Of a stretch of 64,000 nucleotides of DNA, positions 27,728-36,482 are shown in pieces (position 1 is the first letter of the stretch; each line of letters begins with the position of its first letter). A program made the translations under genes and the position numbers. The notes under the pieces were generated by a model. The model searched no databases. It was not told the origin of the DNA and saw nothing but the letters and a program-made list of their open reading frames with translations. Source of the DNA: Paenibacillus melissococcoides (GTDB lineage Bacteria > Bacillota > Bacilli > Paenibacillales > Paenibacillaceae); NCBI GenBank assembly GCA_944800085.1, contig CALYLO010000001.1, positions 384,501 through 448,500 on the forward strand, in the 5' to 3' direction.

Positions 27728-28148
27728 TATCCAGTGGGAGAGTGGTGCAAAGAACCGAAACAGAGGTGGAACCTGACCCAGTGGGAGAGTGGTGCAAAGA
27801 GCCAAATCGGAGGTCGAACCTGACCCAGTGGGAGAGTGGTGCAAAGAGCCAAATCGGAGGTCGAACCTGACCCAGTGGGAGAATGGTGCAAAGAACCGAA
27901 ACAGAGGTCGAACCTGCCCCAGAGGGAGAGTGGTGCAAAAGAGCCGGAAGGGAGGTCGAACCTGACCCAGTGGGAGAATGGTGCAAAGAACCGAAACAGA
28001 GGTCGAACCTGCCCCAGTGGGAGAGTGGTGCAAAAGAGCCGGAAGGGAGGTCGAACCTGCCCCAGTGGGAGAATGGTGCAAAGAGCCAAAACGGAGGTCG
28101 AACCTGCCCCAACGGGAGAGTAGTGCAAAGAGCCGGAACGCACATCTG
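27728..28148. repeat. Tandem array of nine 47-48-bp units
   Basis: The unit reads CCAGTGGGAGAGTGGTGCAA, then AGA plus a variable core of about 10 bases, then GGAGGTCGAACCTGACC or GAGGTCGAACCTGCCC. Nine units are seen; the first and last are the most diverged. The variable core has only a few forms (ACCGAAACAG, GCCAAATCGG, GCCGGAAGGG, GCCAAAACGG), and two of them alternate. Each unit has two short palindromes, CCCAGTGGG and AGGTCGAACCT. Because the unit lacks stop codons in most frames, long ORFs appear on both strands. They have no RBS and change frame with each 47-bp unit, so they are not genes. Confidence 0.88.
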
Positions 28149-28224
28149 ACCAAATGGGAAACTTATGATGAAATCACAAAATACAGATGAAGGGTGCTAC
28201 ACCTGTGAATTCTGTAACCGATTG

Positions 28225-28257
28225 GCGGCTTTCCACCTGCAGGAAAGCCGCTTTTTT
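28225..28257 (+). terminator. Terminator-like hairpin after the repeat array
   Basis: GCGGCTTTCC pairs perfectly with GGAAAGCCGC around ACCTGCA and is followed by TTTTTTG. It stands between the repeat arrays and the allC promoter region. Confidence 0.8.
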
Positions 28258-28589
28258 GTGGCCTTTATCCGAAGTGGATAAAAAGGAGGGGTGTTTTTTA
28301 TCGACATGTTTCGATGTTATTCGTTTTTGAAGCGTTTACAATCAAGGTGCAAGCAAAAATCGACCTTATTTATGCGAGTTCAAAAGGTCACACCTGCAGG
28401 GATTTTAAGTTGATCAGTGGGCGGTTTGAACAGCTAAGGTTGGGCCACGGATAAGCGGCACGCCGTTTATCCCGCTTGGATAATGCGCACATCTTACAGA
28501 AAGGACAGATATGGTCATGGATAATATCCAAACGGAAACGGTTCGTCTTGTCGAATGGCTGAGCCAGTTCGGTGAAGACCCGGCTGGAG

Positions 28590-30101
28590 CACTAGCGTTG
28601 CATCGAGCGGTTAGTTCATAATCTAATTTCAATTAACATCAATATATGATATATATTTACATTTGCGATGTCCGCGCTAAGTCTAAAAAAGTCGAGCTGG
28701 AAACAGACCCTACGCGTTATCCATTATATGTAAAAATCGTTTTCGTTTGTCATTACGTCACAATCAGTCTCGGTTTCATCGACTTTGTTGCCTTTTTCGG
28801 ACGTCTCCCATTTCGCTTTGGTCGACCTCTAGATGTTCGAGTCGGCTTGCGGTTGAGTGCAGCGATCAAATTTTCCCATGGTTTTTCCGCATAGATGCGA
28901 ATCAACTGGAGGAGGTCCCATGTCGACTTTTTACAGTCCAGTGTTAATTTAATCAGCAAACAGAGAGCATACGCGATTAAAGCAATATACATTTGGTTCC
29001 AAATCGCTTCGGCCGTATAACCGTGGGGTTTTACCAATCGAATATGCTGCTTGACCCATTTAAAAAACAACTCAATATGCCAGCGATTTCGATAAATCTC
29101 GGCAATTTGATGTGCGGATAAGTCAAATCGATTCGTTACAATTCGATAGGTACGCCCTTGGTCATCCTTAAACTCAATCAAACGCAGAACCGCTGGCAGC
29201 TCCGGCATCGTCACATCAGCATCAAGGATAAACCCATTCTGCCTTTTGGGGAGGTCTCTTTTTCTGATGATCGTTAACCGGCTCTTTTGCTTGACGCGGC
29301 AAACAAATTTAATCTTATCCTCTACCCATTTCTGAAAATGGTCGTATACCTGGTATCCTCGGTCCATCACGTAGGTCGCATCTTTATCCACTGTAAATTC
29401 CAACACGACTTCATGATCGGCTACATCTTTGGTTGAAGCGACGATCTTGTCTGGATACATCGTTTTGGAGTCCGCAACGACCAAGGAGGTGTGCATCTTC
29501 ACGCCATGGCTACTTTTGGAACAATAGGACCATTTCGCGAGAATGGGAGGTAGTGTAATTCCCGATGAATCGATTAGCTTGAGTTTCCCAATACCAGGCG
29601 TAATGCCGCGTTTCCCTTTTGTAAGTTGCTTGATTCGATCAATGAGCGAGAAAAAGAGCGTCTGAAGATACTCCATAGGCAGCCGTTTCAGCTTCCGCGA
29701 TAGTTGAGAAGCGCTTATGCTCTTGAGACCCAGAAGATCTTGAAATTCAGGATTAGCCGCTACATGCTCTGACATGACTTTGTATGAGTCTCGTTGCTGA
29801 AGCTGTGCCTCTACAAATAAGAGTGTCGAAGAGCCGACAAACAGCTTTTGGGCCCGGTAATCCAATGACTCGTGTCGAGTAGAATGGACATGTAACCATT
29901 TTAGGCATTGACAAATGACGTTATGATTCGGTACGTTATCCATAAGAAATCTCCTTTGTTGAGGCGTTTTATGGATAACGTTAGGGTAACTCAACAATAG
30001 GAGATTTCTTTATTTTTGTCCATGAATATAGTTCAATAAGTTACAAATATAGAGACTTATGGGATAGAAATTTTCGTAAAAAGATTGATGCAACGCTAGT
30101 G
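28590..30101. mobile_element. IS4-family insertion sequence, 1512 bp, in allC
   Basis: Perfect 15-bp terminal inverted repeats: CACTAGCGTTGCATC at the left and GATGCAACGCTAGTG at the right. A 9-bp direct repeat, CGGCTGGAG, flanks it (28581-28589 and 30102-30110). This is the target-site duplication, and its match to the allC reading frame proves the insertion point. The 28590-28752 stretch is the left end of the element and holds no separate gene. Confidence 0.97.
28753..29997 (-). CDS. IS4-family transposase
   Basis: 414-aa DDE transposase with an N-terminal DUF4372-like domain (CQCLKWLHVHSTRHESLDYR). First D is in LKLIDSSGITLPP and second D in YVMDRGYQVYDHF. The glutamate lies in the YREK motif YRNRWHIELFFKWVKQ. 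The C-terminus is basic (RGRPKRNGRRPKKATKS). All catalytic residues are present, so the element may be active. It is transcribed opposite to allC. Confidence 0.95.
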   Translation of the reverse strand: MLSYPNVIHKTPQQRRFLMDNVPNHNVICQCLKWLHVHSTRHESLDYRAQKLFVGSSTLLFVEAQLQQRDSYKVMSEHVAANPEFQDLLGLKSISASQLSRKLKRLPMEYLQTLFFSLIDRIKQLTKGKRGITPGIGKLKLIDSSGITLPPILAKWSYCSKSSHGVKMHTSLVVADSKTMYPDKIVASTKDVADHEVVLEFTVDKDATYVMDRGYQVYDHFQKWVEDKIKFVCRVKQKSRLTIIRKRDLPKRQNGFILDADVTMPELPAVLRLIEFKDDQGRTYRIVTNRFDLSAHQIAEIYRNRWHIELFFKWVKQHIRLVKPHGYTAEAIWNQMYIALIAYALCLLIKLTLDCKKSTWDLLQLIRIYAEKPWENLIAALNRKPTRTSRGRPKRNGRRPKKATKSMKPRLIVT

Positions 30102-31334
30102 CGGCTGGAGGCGTCTCGCGCCTGCTTTATTCCGAAGCGTGGACGGCTGCGCAAAAAGCATTGGAGCAGTACATGCAAGCAGAAGGCTTTACCACGTATT
30201 ACGATGAGGTCGGCAATTTGTTCGGGCGGTTGGAAGGAAGCCAGTACCCGGATGAAACGATTATGAGCGGATCTCATGTGGACACGGTGTTGAACGGCGG
30301 CAAGTATGACGGGCAATATGGCATTCTCGCCGCGTTGTTGGCGATGAAGACCTTGAAGGAAAAGTACGGACAGCCGCTGCGCACGTTGGAAGTGGTCTCG
30401 TTCGCGGAAGAAGAGGGCAGCCGCTTCCCGTATACGTTCTGGGGCAGCAAAAATGTCGTGGGTATCGCCAAAAAGGAGGATGTGCAGGACATCGCCGACT
30501 TCAAAGGCGTGCGCTTCACGGAAGCGATGGAGAAAGCAGGCTTTGGGTTCCGCCAGGAACCGGTGAAGCCGCGGACCGATATTCAAGCGTTTGTCGAGCT
30601 GCATATTGAGCAGGGCAGCGTCCTGGAGCGCGAAGGCCTGTCCGTCGGCGTCGTTCACAGTATCGTCGGCCATCGGCGCTTCACCGTCGAGATTGCGGGA
30701 GAGGCGAACCATGCCGGCACGACGCCGATGGGTTACCGTAAAGATGCGGTTCACGCGGCAGGCCGGATGATTCAGCAGATTCTGGACCTGGCCCAAGAGC
30801 ATGGCGATCCGCTCGTGACGACCGTCGGCAAGATCGAGGTCAAGCCGAATGTGGTCAATGTCGTGCCGGGCAAGGCCTTGTTCACGCTCGATATCCGCCA
30901 TACGGACAAAGCGGAGCTGATCCGGTTCACCGATGAAGTGACGGAGCTGATGGAGCGCACCGCCGCAGCCATCGGCGTGGAATTGAAGGTAGATATGTGG
31001 ATGGACGAGGATCCGGTCCCGATGGATCAACGGATTCTCGACGTACTGGAGCGGCAGTGCCGGTCGCATAACATTCCGTTCAAGCTGATGCACAGCGGAG
31101 CGGGTCACGATTCTCAGATTATGGCGAAATTTGTGCCTACGGCCATGCTGTTCGTTCCAAGCCGCAATGGAATTAGCCACAATCCGGCAGAGTATACGAG
31201 TCCGGAGCATCTGGCAGACGGGGTTCGCGCTTTGACCTACGCTCTGCATGAGTTGGCGTATCAAGCATGATAGGCATTGAAGACAGGACAAGCAGACAGG
31301 CACAATTCGATCTGCGCTGAGGAGAGTGAGAATT

Positions 31335-32573
31335 ATGAGGGACGTCAGCCAACAGGGCAAGTGGGAATATTGGAAAAAAGTCATCGTCATGCTTTGTCTC
31401 GGATGGACGGTCATTTGGATCTACCGGACCATCTTGAATCCGATTCTTCCCGAAATTCAACAAGATTTACATGTAACGTCAGATGCTAGCATGGGCCTCA
31501 TCTTCAGTGTATTTTTCTTCGCCTATACGATGATGCAAATTCCGTCGGGATTGCTGGCAGATAGGTTCGGACGGAAGACGATCATCATTCCGGGATTTAT
31601 TTTGTTCACCTTAGGGGCAATTCTTGTCGGGTTCTCGACCTCACTCATGTTCATCCTGGTCGCGAGCTTCATTACCGGGTTGGGGCAAGGCACTTATTAC
31701 GGCCCGGCCTATTCCATCTCGTCGGAGACGATACCGAAGGAGAAGCGGGGCATTTCCACGGCAATCATTAACAGCGGTTCCGCCATCGGGATGGCCATCG
31801 GCCTTATTGGCTCGAGCTTCCTGGTGAAGGATGCCGGCTGGAATTGGCGGGTGCTGCTCTTTATTACGGCAGGTTTGGCCTTCAGCTTAATGCTGGTTTT
31901 TGCCAAAAACATCAAGAAGAACACGCCGCAGTCGAAAACGGCTGTGGAGACATCGGGCGCCGAGAACCAAGACAAGGCGACATTTAAACGGCTGTTAGCC
32001 AATCCGAAGATGGTCGCCTCCTATGTGCTCTATTTTGCGACCTGCTATGGATATTACATGATCGTGACCTGGCTGCCGTCGTATTTGCAGGATGAACGGG
32101 GCTTCGAAGGGACCGCGATCGGCTTCGCGGCCGCTCTGGTTGCGTTCAGCGCAGTGCCTGGCGCCTTGCTGTTCAGCCGGATGTCGGACAAGTTCATGCA
32201 TAAGAAGGTTACGTTTATCATCATTTTGGAGCTGCTGGCTGCGGTGATGTTGTACTTGACCGTCTCGGTCCAGACGACCACTTTGCTTATCGTCTGCCTT
32301 ATCTTGTACGGCTTCCTCGGCAAGCTGGCCGTCGAGCCGATCTTAATCTCGTATGTGGCGGATATCGCGCCGAAGCAAGGGGTCGGGTCTACGTTCGGAA
32401 TTTTCAACTTTTTCGGCATGATGTCATCGGTCGTAGCTCCGTTCGTTACCGGTCTTATTTCCGACGCGACGGGCAGTAAAGTATTGGGCTTCTATCTGGC
32501 GACGATCATTATCTTGGTCGGGTCGGCCGTGATGCTCGTGGCTAATATGAAGAAGACGCCACAGACGACTTAA
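31335..32573 (+). CDS. MFS transporter of the allantoin cluster
   Basis: 412-aa major facilitator with 12 predicted transmembrane segments. MFS motif A is seen in the loop between helices 2 and 3 (GLLADRFGRKTIIIPG), and a second-half equivalent is in FSRMSDKFMHKKV. It sits between allC and allE, in the same direction, so it most likely imports allantoate, allantoin or another ureide; this is an inference from position. Known allantoin permeases in Bacillus (PucI) and E. coli (AllW) belong to the NCS1 family, so an MFS protein here is a different solution. ATG 31335 with GGAG upstream is preferred over GTG 31326. Confidence 0.88.
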   Translation: MRDVSQQGKWEYWKKVIVMLCLGWTVIWIYRTILNPILPEIQQDLHVTSDASMGLIFSVFFFAYTMMQIPSGLLADRFGRKTIIIPGFILFTLGAILVGFSTSLMFILVASFITGLGQGTYYGPAYSISSETIPKEKRGISTAIINSGSAIGMAIGLIGSSFLVKDAGWNWRVLLFITAGLAFSLMLVFAKNIKKNTPQSKTAVETSGAENQDKATFKRLLANPKMVASYVLYFATCYGYYMIVTWLPSYLQDERGFEGTAIGFAAALVAFSAVPGALLFSRMSDKFMHKKVTFIIILELLAAVMLYLTVSVQTTTLLIVCLILYGFLGKLAVEPILISYVADIAPKQGVGSTFGIFNFFGMMSSVVAPFVTGLISDATGSKVLGFYLATIIILVGSAVMLVANMKKTPQTT

Positions 32574-32596
32574 TTAGAAGAAGGAGAGAGTGCAGT

Positions 32597-33361
32597 ATGG
32601 GTTATCCAAAAGACTTGTTGTCTAGCCGTTCCATCATCAAGCGCGGCAATTTTGCCTTGATACCGCCGGAGGGGTTGGTCAAAAATACGGTTCCTGGCTT
32701 CGAGCAATGCGATATTTCGATTCTGGCATCGCCGCGGCTTGGCGCCAAATTCGTCGATTATGTCGTGACGATGCACGAGGGCGGGAAGAACGTCCGTGGC
32801 TTCGGCGAAGCCGGCGTGGAAACGTTCGTGTACTGCATGGAGGGACGCGTGAAGGCTTCGGCGGACGATCAATCGTTCTCGCTCCAGGAAGGCGGCTACC
32901 TGTATTGCCCGCCGGGCGTGAAGCTGTACTTGGAGAACGAGCAGGCAGAGGATACACGCTTGTTCCTGTACAAGCAGAAATATGCGCCGCTGGAGGGAAG
33001 CTCCCTTCCATGGGTCGTGTCGGGGAATGTGCATGAGCTGGAAGCGGTGGATTACGACGACATGGCGAACGTCAAGCTGAAGGATTTGCTGCCAACCGAC
33101 CTTGCCTTCGACATGAACTTTCATATTTTGTCGTTCGAGCCAGGCGGCTGCCATCCATTCGTAGAGACGCATTATCAGGAGCATGGGGCGATTATGCTGT
33201 CCGGCGAAGGCGTCTACAATCTGGACAATGAATGGATTCCGATCAAAAAAGGAGACTATCTCTATATGGGGCCTTATGTGCCGCAAGCGACCTACGCAGT
33301 AGGCAGAGAGCCGTTCGCCTACTTGTATTCCAAGGATTGCAACCGGGACGCTGCCCTGTAG
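32597..33361 (+). CDS. allE: (S)-ureidoglycine aminohydrolase
   Basis: 254-aa bicupin (YlbA/AllE family) that releases ammonia from (S)-ureidoglycine to give (S)-ureidoglycolate. The start GYPKDLLSSRSIIKRGNFAL is typical. The second cupin carries metal-ligand residues in FEPGGCHPFVETHYQEHGAI and LSGEGVYNLDNEWIPIKKGD. RBS AAGGAGAGAG lies eight bases before the ATG. It follows the MFS gene by 23 bases and precedes allD, in pathway order. Confidence 0.97.
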   Translation: MGYPKDLLSSRSIIKRGNFALIPPEGLVKNTVPGFEQCDISILASPRLGAKFVDYVVTMHEGGKNVRGFGEAGVETFVYCMEGRVKASADDQSFSLQEGGYLYCPPGVKLYLENEQAEDTRLFLYKQKYAPLEGSSLPWVVSGNVHELEAVDYDDMANVKLKDLLPTDLAFDMNFHILSFEPGGCHPFVETHYQEHGAIMLSGEGVYNLDNEWIPIKKGDYLYMGPYVPQATYAVGREPFAYLYSKDCNRDAAL

Positions 33362-33492
33362 GAGAAGCAGGCTAGCGCAACCTTCCTATGGGAGAAGCAG
33401 GTCGTCAGACACCGCCTTCCCCGCTGCCGGTTGGAGCTTGCTCCGCCCGGCGGCAGGCGGAAGGCGGAATACAAGCCAGAGAGGGAATGGAC

Positions 33493-34542
33493 ATGAGAGT
33501 AAGCAAACAGAAATTGCATGAGCTGATCCGGACAAAATTGTCCCGGGCCGGACTAACGGCCGCGCATGCGGATGTGGTGGCGGAAGTGCTCGTTCATGCC
33601 GATGTCCGCGGGGTTCACTCGCATGGCGCCATGCGGGTCGAATATTATGCGGAGCGGATTGCCAAAGGCGGCACGAACGTGAATCCCCAATTCGAATTCA
33701 AGAAGACGGGGCCATGCTCCGCCGTGTTCGACGGGGATAACGGAGCGGGGCATGTGGCAGCCAAGCTGGCGATGGGAGAGGCCGTCAATATCTCGAAGGA
33801 GCATGGCGTCGCCGTCGTCGGGGTACGGCGAATCGGACATAGCGGCTCCCTGTCCTATTATGTGCAGCAAGCGGCGCGGGAAGGGCTGATTGGCATTTCG
33901 GTATGCCAGTCCGATCCGATGGTCGTGCCTTTCGGCGGGGCCGAGCCTTACTATGGCACGAACCCGATTGCTTTCGCCGCGCCCGGGGAAGGGAACGCGC
34001 TCATGACCTTCGATATGGCAACGACCGTTCAGGCTTGGGGGAAAATTTTGCATGCCCGTTCGAAGCATGAGTCGATTCCGGAGACGTGGGCCGTCGATGA
34101 ACGAGGCGTGCCAACGACCGACCCGTTCCAGGTGAACGCGCTGCTTCCGATTGCCGGACCGAAAGGGTACGGCTTGATGATGATGGTCGATGTGCTGTCG
34201 GGCATTTTGCTCGGACTGCCGTTCGGGAACCAGGTCAGCTCCATGTATCATGACTTGACCGAAGGCCGGAACCTGGGCCAGCTTCACATCGTAATCGATC
34301 CGTCCTTCTTTACCGATCTGGAAGCGTTCCGGCGCAATATTTCGAAGACGATGAGCGATCTGAACGGCATCAAGCCGGCTCCTGGCTTCGAGAAGGTGTT
34401 GTATCCGGGCCAGAATTATGACTTGATTGAACAGGAAAACGAAGCGAACGGCATCGAGATTGTGGATGAGATCTATGACTATCTCGTATCCGATGTCATT
34501 CATAACAATGCGTACGACCATAAAGATCCGTTTGCCAAGTGA
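33493..34542 (+). CDS. allD: Ureidoglycolate dehydrogenase (oxalurate-forming)
   Basis: 349-aa member of the malate/lactate dehydrogenase-2 family, the same length as E. coli AllD. It oxidises (S)-ureidoglycolate to oxalurate with NAD+. Recognisable parts: VRGVHSHGAMRVEYYAERIA (family His), GVRRIGHSGSLSYYVQQAAR, PFGGAEPYYGTNPIAFAAPG and FDMATTVQAWGKI. The start at 33493 is chosen because GAGAGGGA lies six bases upstream; the ATG two codons earlier (33487) abuts the RBS. Its presence commits the cluster to the oxalurate branch, not to glyoxylate via AllA. Confidence 0.95.
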   Translation: MRVSKQKLHELIRTKLSRAGLTAAHADVVAEVLVHADVRGVHSHGAMRVEYYAERIAKGGTNVNPQFEFKKTGPCSAVFDGDNGAGHVAAKLAMGEAVNISKEHGVAVVGVRRIGHSGSLSYYVQQAAREGLIGISVCQSDPMVVPFGGAEPYYGTNPIAFAAPGEGNALMTFDMATTVQAWGKILHARSKHESIPETWAVDERGVPTTDPFQVNALLPIAGPKGYGLMMMVDVLSGILLGLPFGNQVSSMYHDLTEGRNLGQLHIVIDPSFFTDLEAFRRNISKTMSDLNGIKPAPGFEKVLYPGQNYDLIEQENEANGIEIVDEIYDYLVSDVIHNNAYDHKDPFAK

Positions 34543-34620
34543 CGTTTCCGCTGAATAGGGAAACCAACCTTTTCAGAGAGTAATCATCCACTTCGAACGG
34601 ACAACCAGAGGTGAACTAGA

Positions 34621-36381
34621 ATGCTGCATACGATTATTAAAAAGAATTCGTATCAAGATTCCGTCAACTTAATGCTTCTGACGAATCATATTTCGTCGCT
34701 GGAAGGCGTCAAGCAAGCATCGATCATGATGGGGACGCCGGCCAACAAGGACATTATGAACAATTCCGGCTTATATACAGATGAGCTGGAGCAGGCCGGA
34801 GCCAATGATATGTGCATCGTCATCGATGCCGAGGAGCAGAGCAACCTGGATGAAATCCTCGCTGCGGTCGACAGCTTTTTAAGCGACCAATCGGTTAGCT
34901 CCGCTTCGTCCTCGCTCGAGAGCGTACGCTCGTGGGAGCGTGCGCTGAAGGAGAACCCGGGCGCCAATCTGGCGATTATTTCGGTACCGGGCCAATACGC
35001 GGCGGCGGAAGCGGACAAAGCGCTCGATTACGGCCTGCACGCGTTTATTTTCAGCGACAATGTGCCTGTGGAGGAAGAGCTGAAGCTGAAGCAGAAGGCG
35101 CATGACAAAGGGCTGCTCGTCATGGGTCCGGATTGCGGCACGGGGATACTGTGGGGGGTTCCGCTTGCCTTCGCGAACCGCGTCAAGGCAGGCAATATCG
35201 GCGTCGTCGGCGCCTCGGGGACAGGCATTCAAGAGGTGACGACGCTTATCGACCGCATGGGCGGCGGTATCAGCCATGCGATCGGCACTGGCGGGCGCGA
35301 CCTCTCGGAGACGGTCGGGGCGATTACGATGCTGGACGGCATCCGCGGACTGGAGCACAATGACCAGACCGAGGTGATCGTCATCGTGTCCAAGCCGCCG
35401 GCGAAGGAGGTGCGCGATCAGGTCGTGCGCCAGCTGCAAGGGCTGTCGAAGCCGGCGGTTACCCTGTTCCTGGGTGAGAAGCCGTCGGCGCATGAAGGCA
35501 ATGTCTATCAGGCCTATACGTTGGAGGAAGCGGCAAGAATTGCGGTCGACCTCGCCAAAGGCGCCGATGTGCAGCCGCTGTACAGCGTGCCGCTCGAGGT
35601 GCCGAAGATGGATTTGCAACCGGGGCAGACCTCGATTCAGGGCCTGTATGCCGGCGGCACCTTGGATGCTGAAGCGGCCATGCTTATCGCGGATGCGCTT
35701 CAATTGAAGGACGGCCTCATTCATGAAGACGGTTACGTCCTCAAATCGAACGGTCATGCGATTGTCGATCTGGGCGATGACATGTATACGCAGGGCAAGC
35801 CGCACCCGATGATCGATCCGGCTACCCGGATCCAGCATATCGAGAAGGCGGCCCACGATCCGGCGACGGCGGTCATCCTGTTCGACGTCGTGCTTGGATA
35901 CGGCGGCCATGATGATATGGCGAGCGTGCTCGCGCCGGCGATTGCGAAGGCAACGGCCAAGGCGAAGGAGGAAGGGCGCAACCTGTATTTTGTCGGTGCC
36001 CTGTGCGGCACGCAGCAGGATCCGCAGTCTTATGCCGAGCAGAAGCGCAAGTTCGAAGAGGCGGGCGTGCTGGTGAAGGAGAGCAATAATCAAGCGGTGC
36101 GCACGGTCCTGGCGATGATGAACCTCAGCCTGGAGGACGCGCCGAAGACGCACCGTCCGGCGGCAGCGGTCATGCCGGAAGAGACCTCCGCGTCCGCGCC
36201 TGTCGCAGCGCTGCTTGGCGGGAAGCCGTCCGTCATCAATGTGGGGCTGCAGAAGTTCACGCAGGCCATCCTTGCAAGCGGAGCCACGGCGATTCAGTAT
36301 GATTGGCGTCCGGTTGCCGGCGGCAGCGCGAAGATGCAGCGCGTATTAAAGCTATTGAACGAGTACCGGTTTGCGAATTAA
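34621..36381 (+). CDS. fdrA: FdrA/AllF, oxamate carbamoyltransferase subunit
   Basis: 586-aa protein of the FdrA family, with a CoA-binding/succinyl-CoA-synthetase-like fold. Typical stretches are KQASIMMGTPANKDIMNNSG, GPDCGTGILWGVPLAFANRV, GVVGASGTGIQEVTTLIDRM, GISHAIGTGGRDLSE and YAGGTLDAEAAMLIADAL. In E. coli FdrA, YlbE and YlbF (AllF, AllG, AllH) together form the oxalurate/oxamate carbamoyltransferase, which phosphorolyses oxalurate to oxamate and carbamoyl phosphate. Followed here by the YlbE and YlbF genes in the same order. RBS CAGAGGTGAA precedes the ATG. Confidence 0.95.
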   Translation: MLHTIIKKNSYQDSVNLMLLTNHISSLEGVKQASIMMGTPANKDIMNNSGLYTDELEQAGANDMCIVIDAEEQSNLDEILAAVDSFLSDQSVSSASSSLESVRSWERALKENPGANLAIISVPGQYAAAEADKALDYGLHAFIFSDNVPVEEELKLKQKAHDKGLLVMGPDCGTGILWGVPLAFANRVKAGNIGVVGASGTGIQEVTTLIDRMGGGISHAIGTGGRDLSETVGAITMLDGIRGLEHNDQTEVIVIVSKPPAKEVRDQVVRQLQGLSKPAVTLFLGEKPSAHEGNVYQAYTLEEAARIAVDLAKGADVQPLYSVPLEVPKMDLQPGQTSIQGLYAGGTLDAEAAMLIADALQLKDGLIHEDGYVLKSNGHAIVDLGDDMYTQGKPHPMIDPATRIQHIEKAAHDPATAVILFDVVLGYGGHDDMASVLAPAIAKATAKAKEEGRNLYFVGALCGTQQDPQSYAEQKRKFEEAGVLVKESNNQAVRTVLAMMNLSLEDAPKTHRPAAAVMPEETSASAPVAALLGGKPSVINVGLQKFTQAILASGATAIQYDWRPVAGGSAKMQRVLKLLNEYRFAN

Positions 36382-36482
36382 TATCTGGTGACGTTTTTCC
36401 AGTGGACGATACATCCACTCCTGTGAACCGCGTCCATGACGACCATCGACGCCGCAGACGAACAGCTGGGAGGGAATTATAA

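Larger units (their letters stand above)
28511..31270 (+). pseudogene. allC: Allantoate amidohydrolase, interrupted by an IS4-family element
   Basis: M20-family zinc amidohydrolase that converts allantoate to (S)-ureidoglycine, CO2 and ammonia. The 5' piece (28511-28589; MVMDNIQTETVRLVEWLSQF then GEDPAG) and the 3' piece (30111-31270; GVSRLLYSEAWTAAQKALEQ onward) join in frame once the IS and one copy of the 9-bp target are removed. Metal and active-site residues survive: SGSHVDTVLNGGKYDGQYG, FAEEEGSRFPYTFWG, HIEQGSVLE, ANHAGTTPMG and MHSGAGHDSQIM. AAGGA lies six bases before the ATG at 28511. It is the first gene of the all cluster. As sequenced it cannot make a full enzyme; an internal start in the 3' piece would lack the N-terminal strand. 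Confidence 0.92.

Noticed and set aside
26986..28148. CRISPR array
   Set aside because: The variable part is only about 10 bases with three or four recurring forms, the larger array has no spacers, and no cas gene is near.
27708..28153. Three overlapping ORFs of 138-145 aa on the minus strand and three on the plus strand over the 47-bp array
   Set aside because: They exist only because the repeat has few stop codons. The frame rotates with each 47-bp unit and there is no RBS or family resemblance.
34879..36153. 424-aa minus-strand ORF
   Set aside because: Shadow of fdrA. It has no RBS and Arg/His-rich antisense composition.
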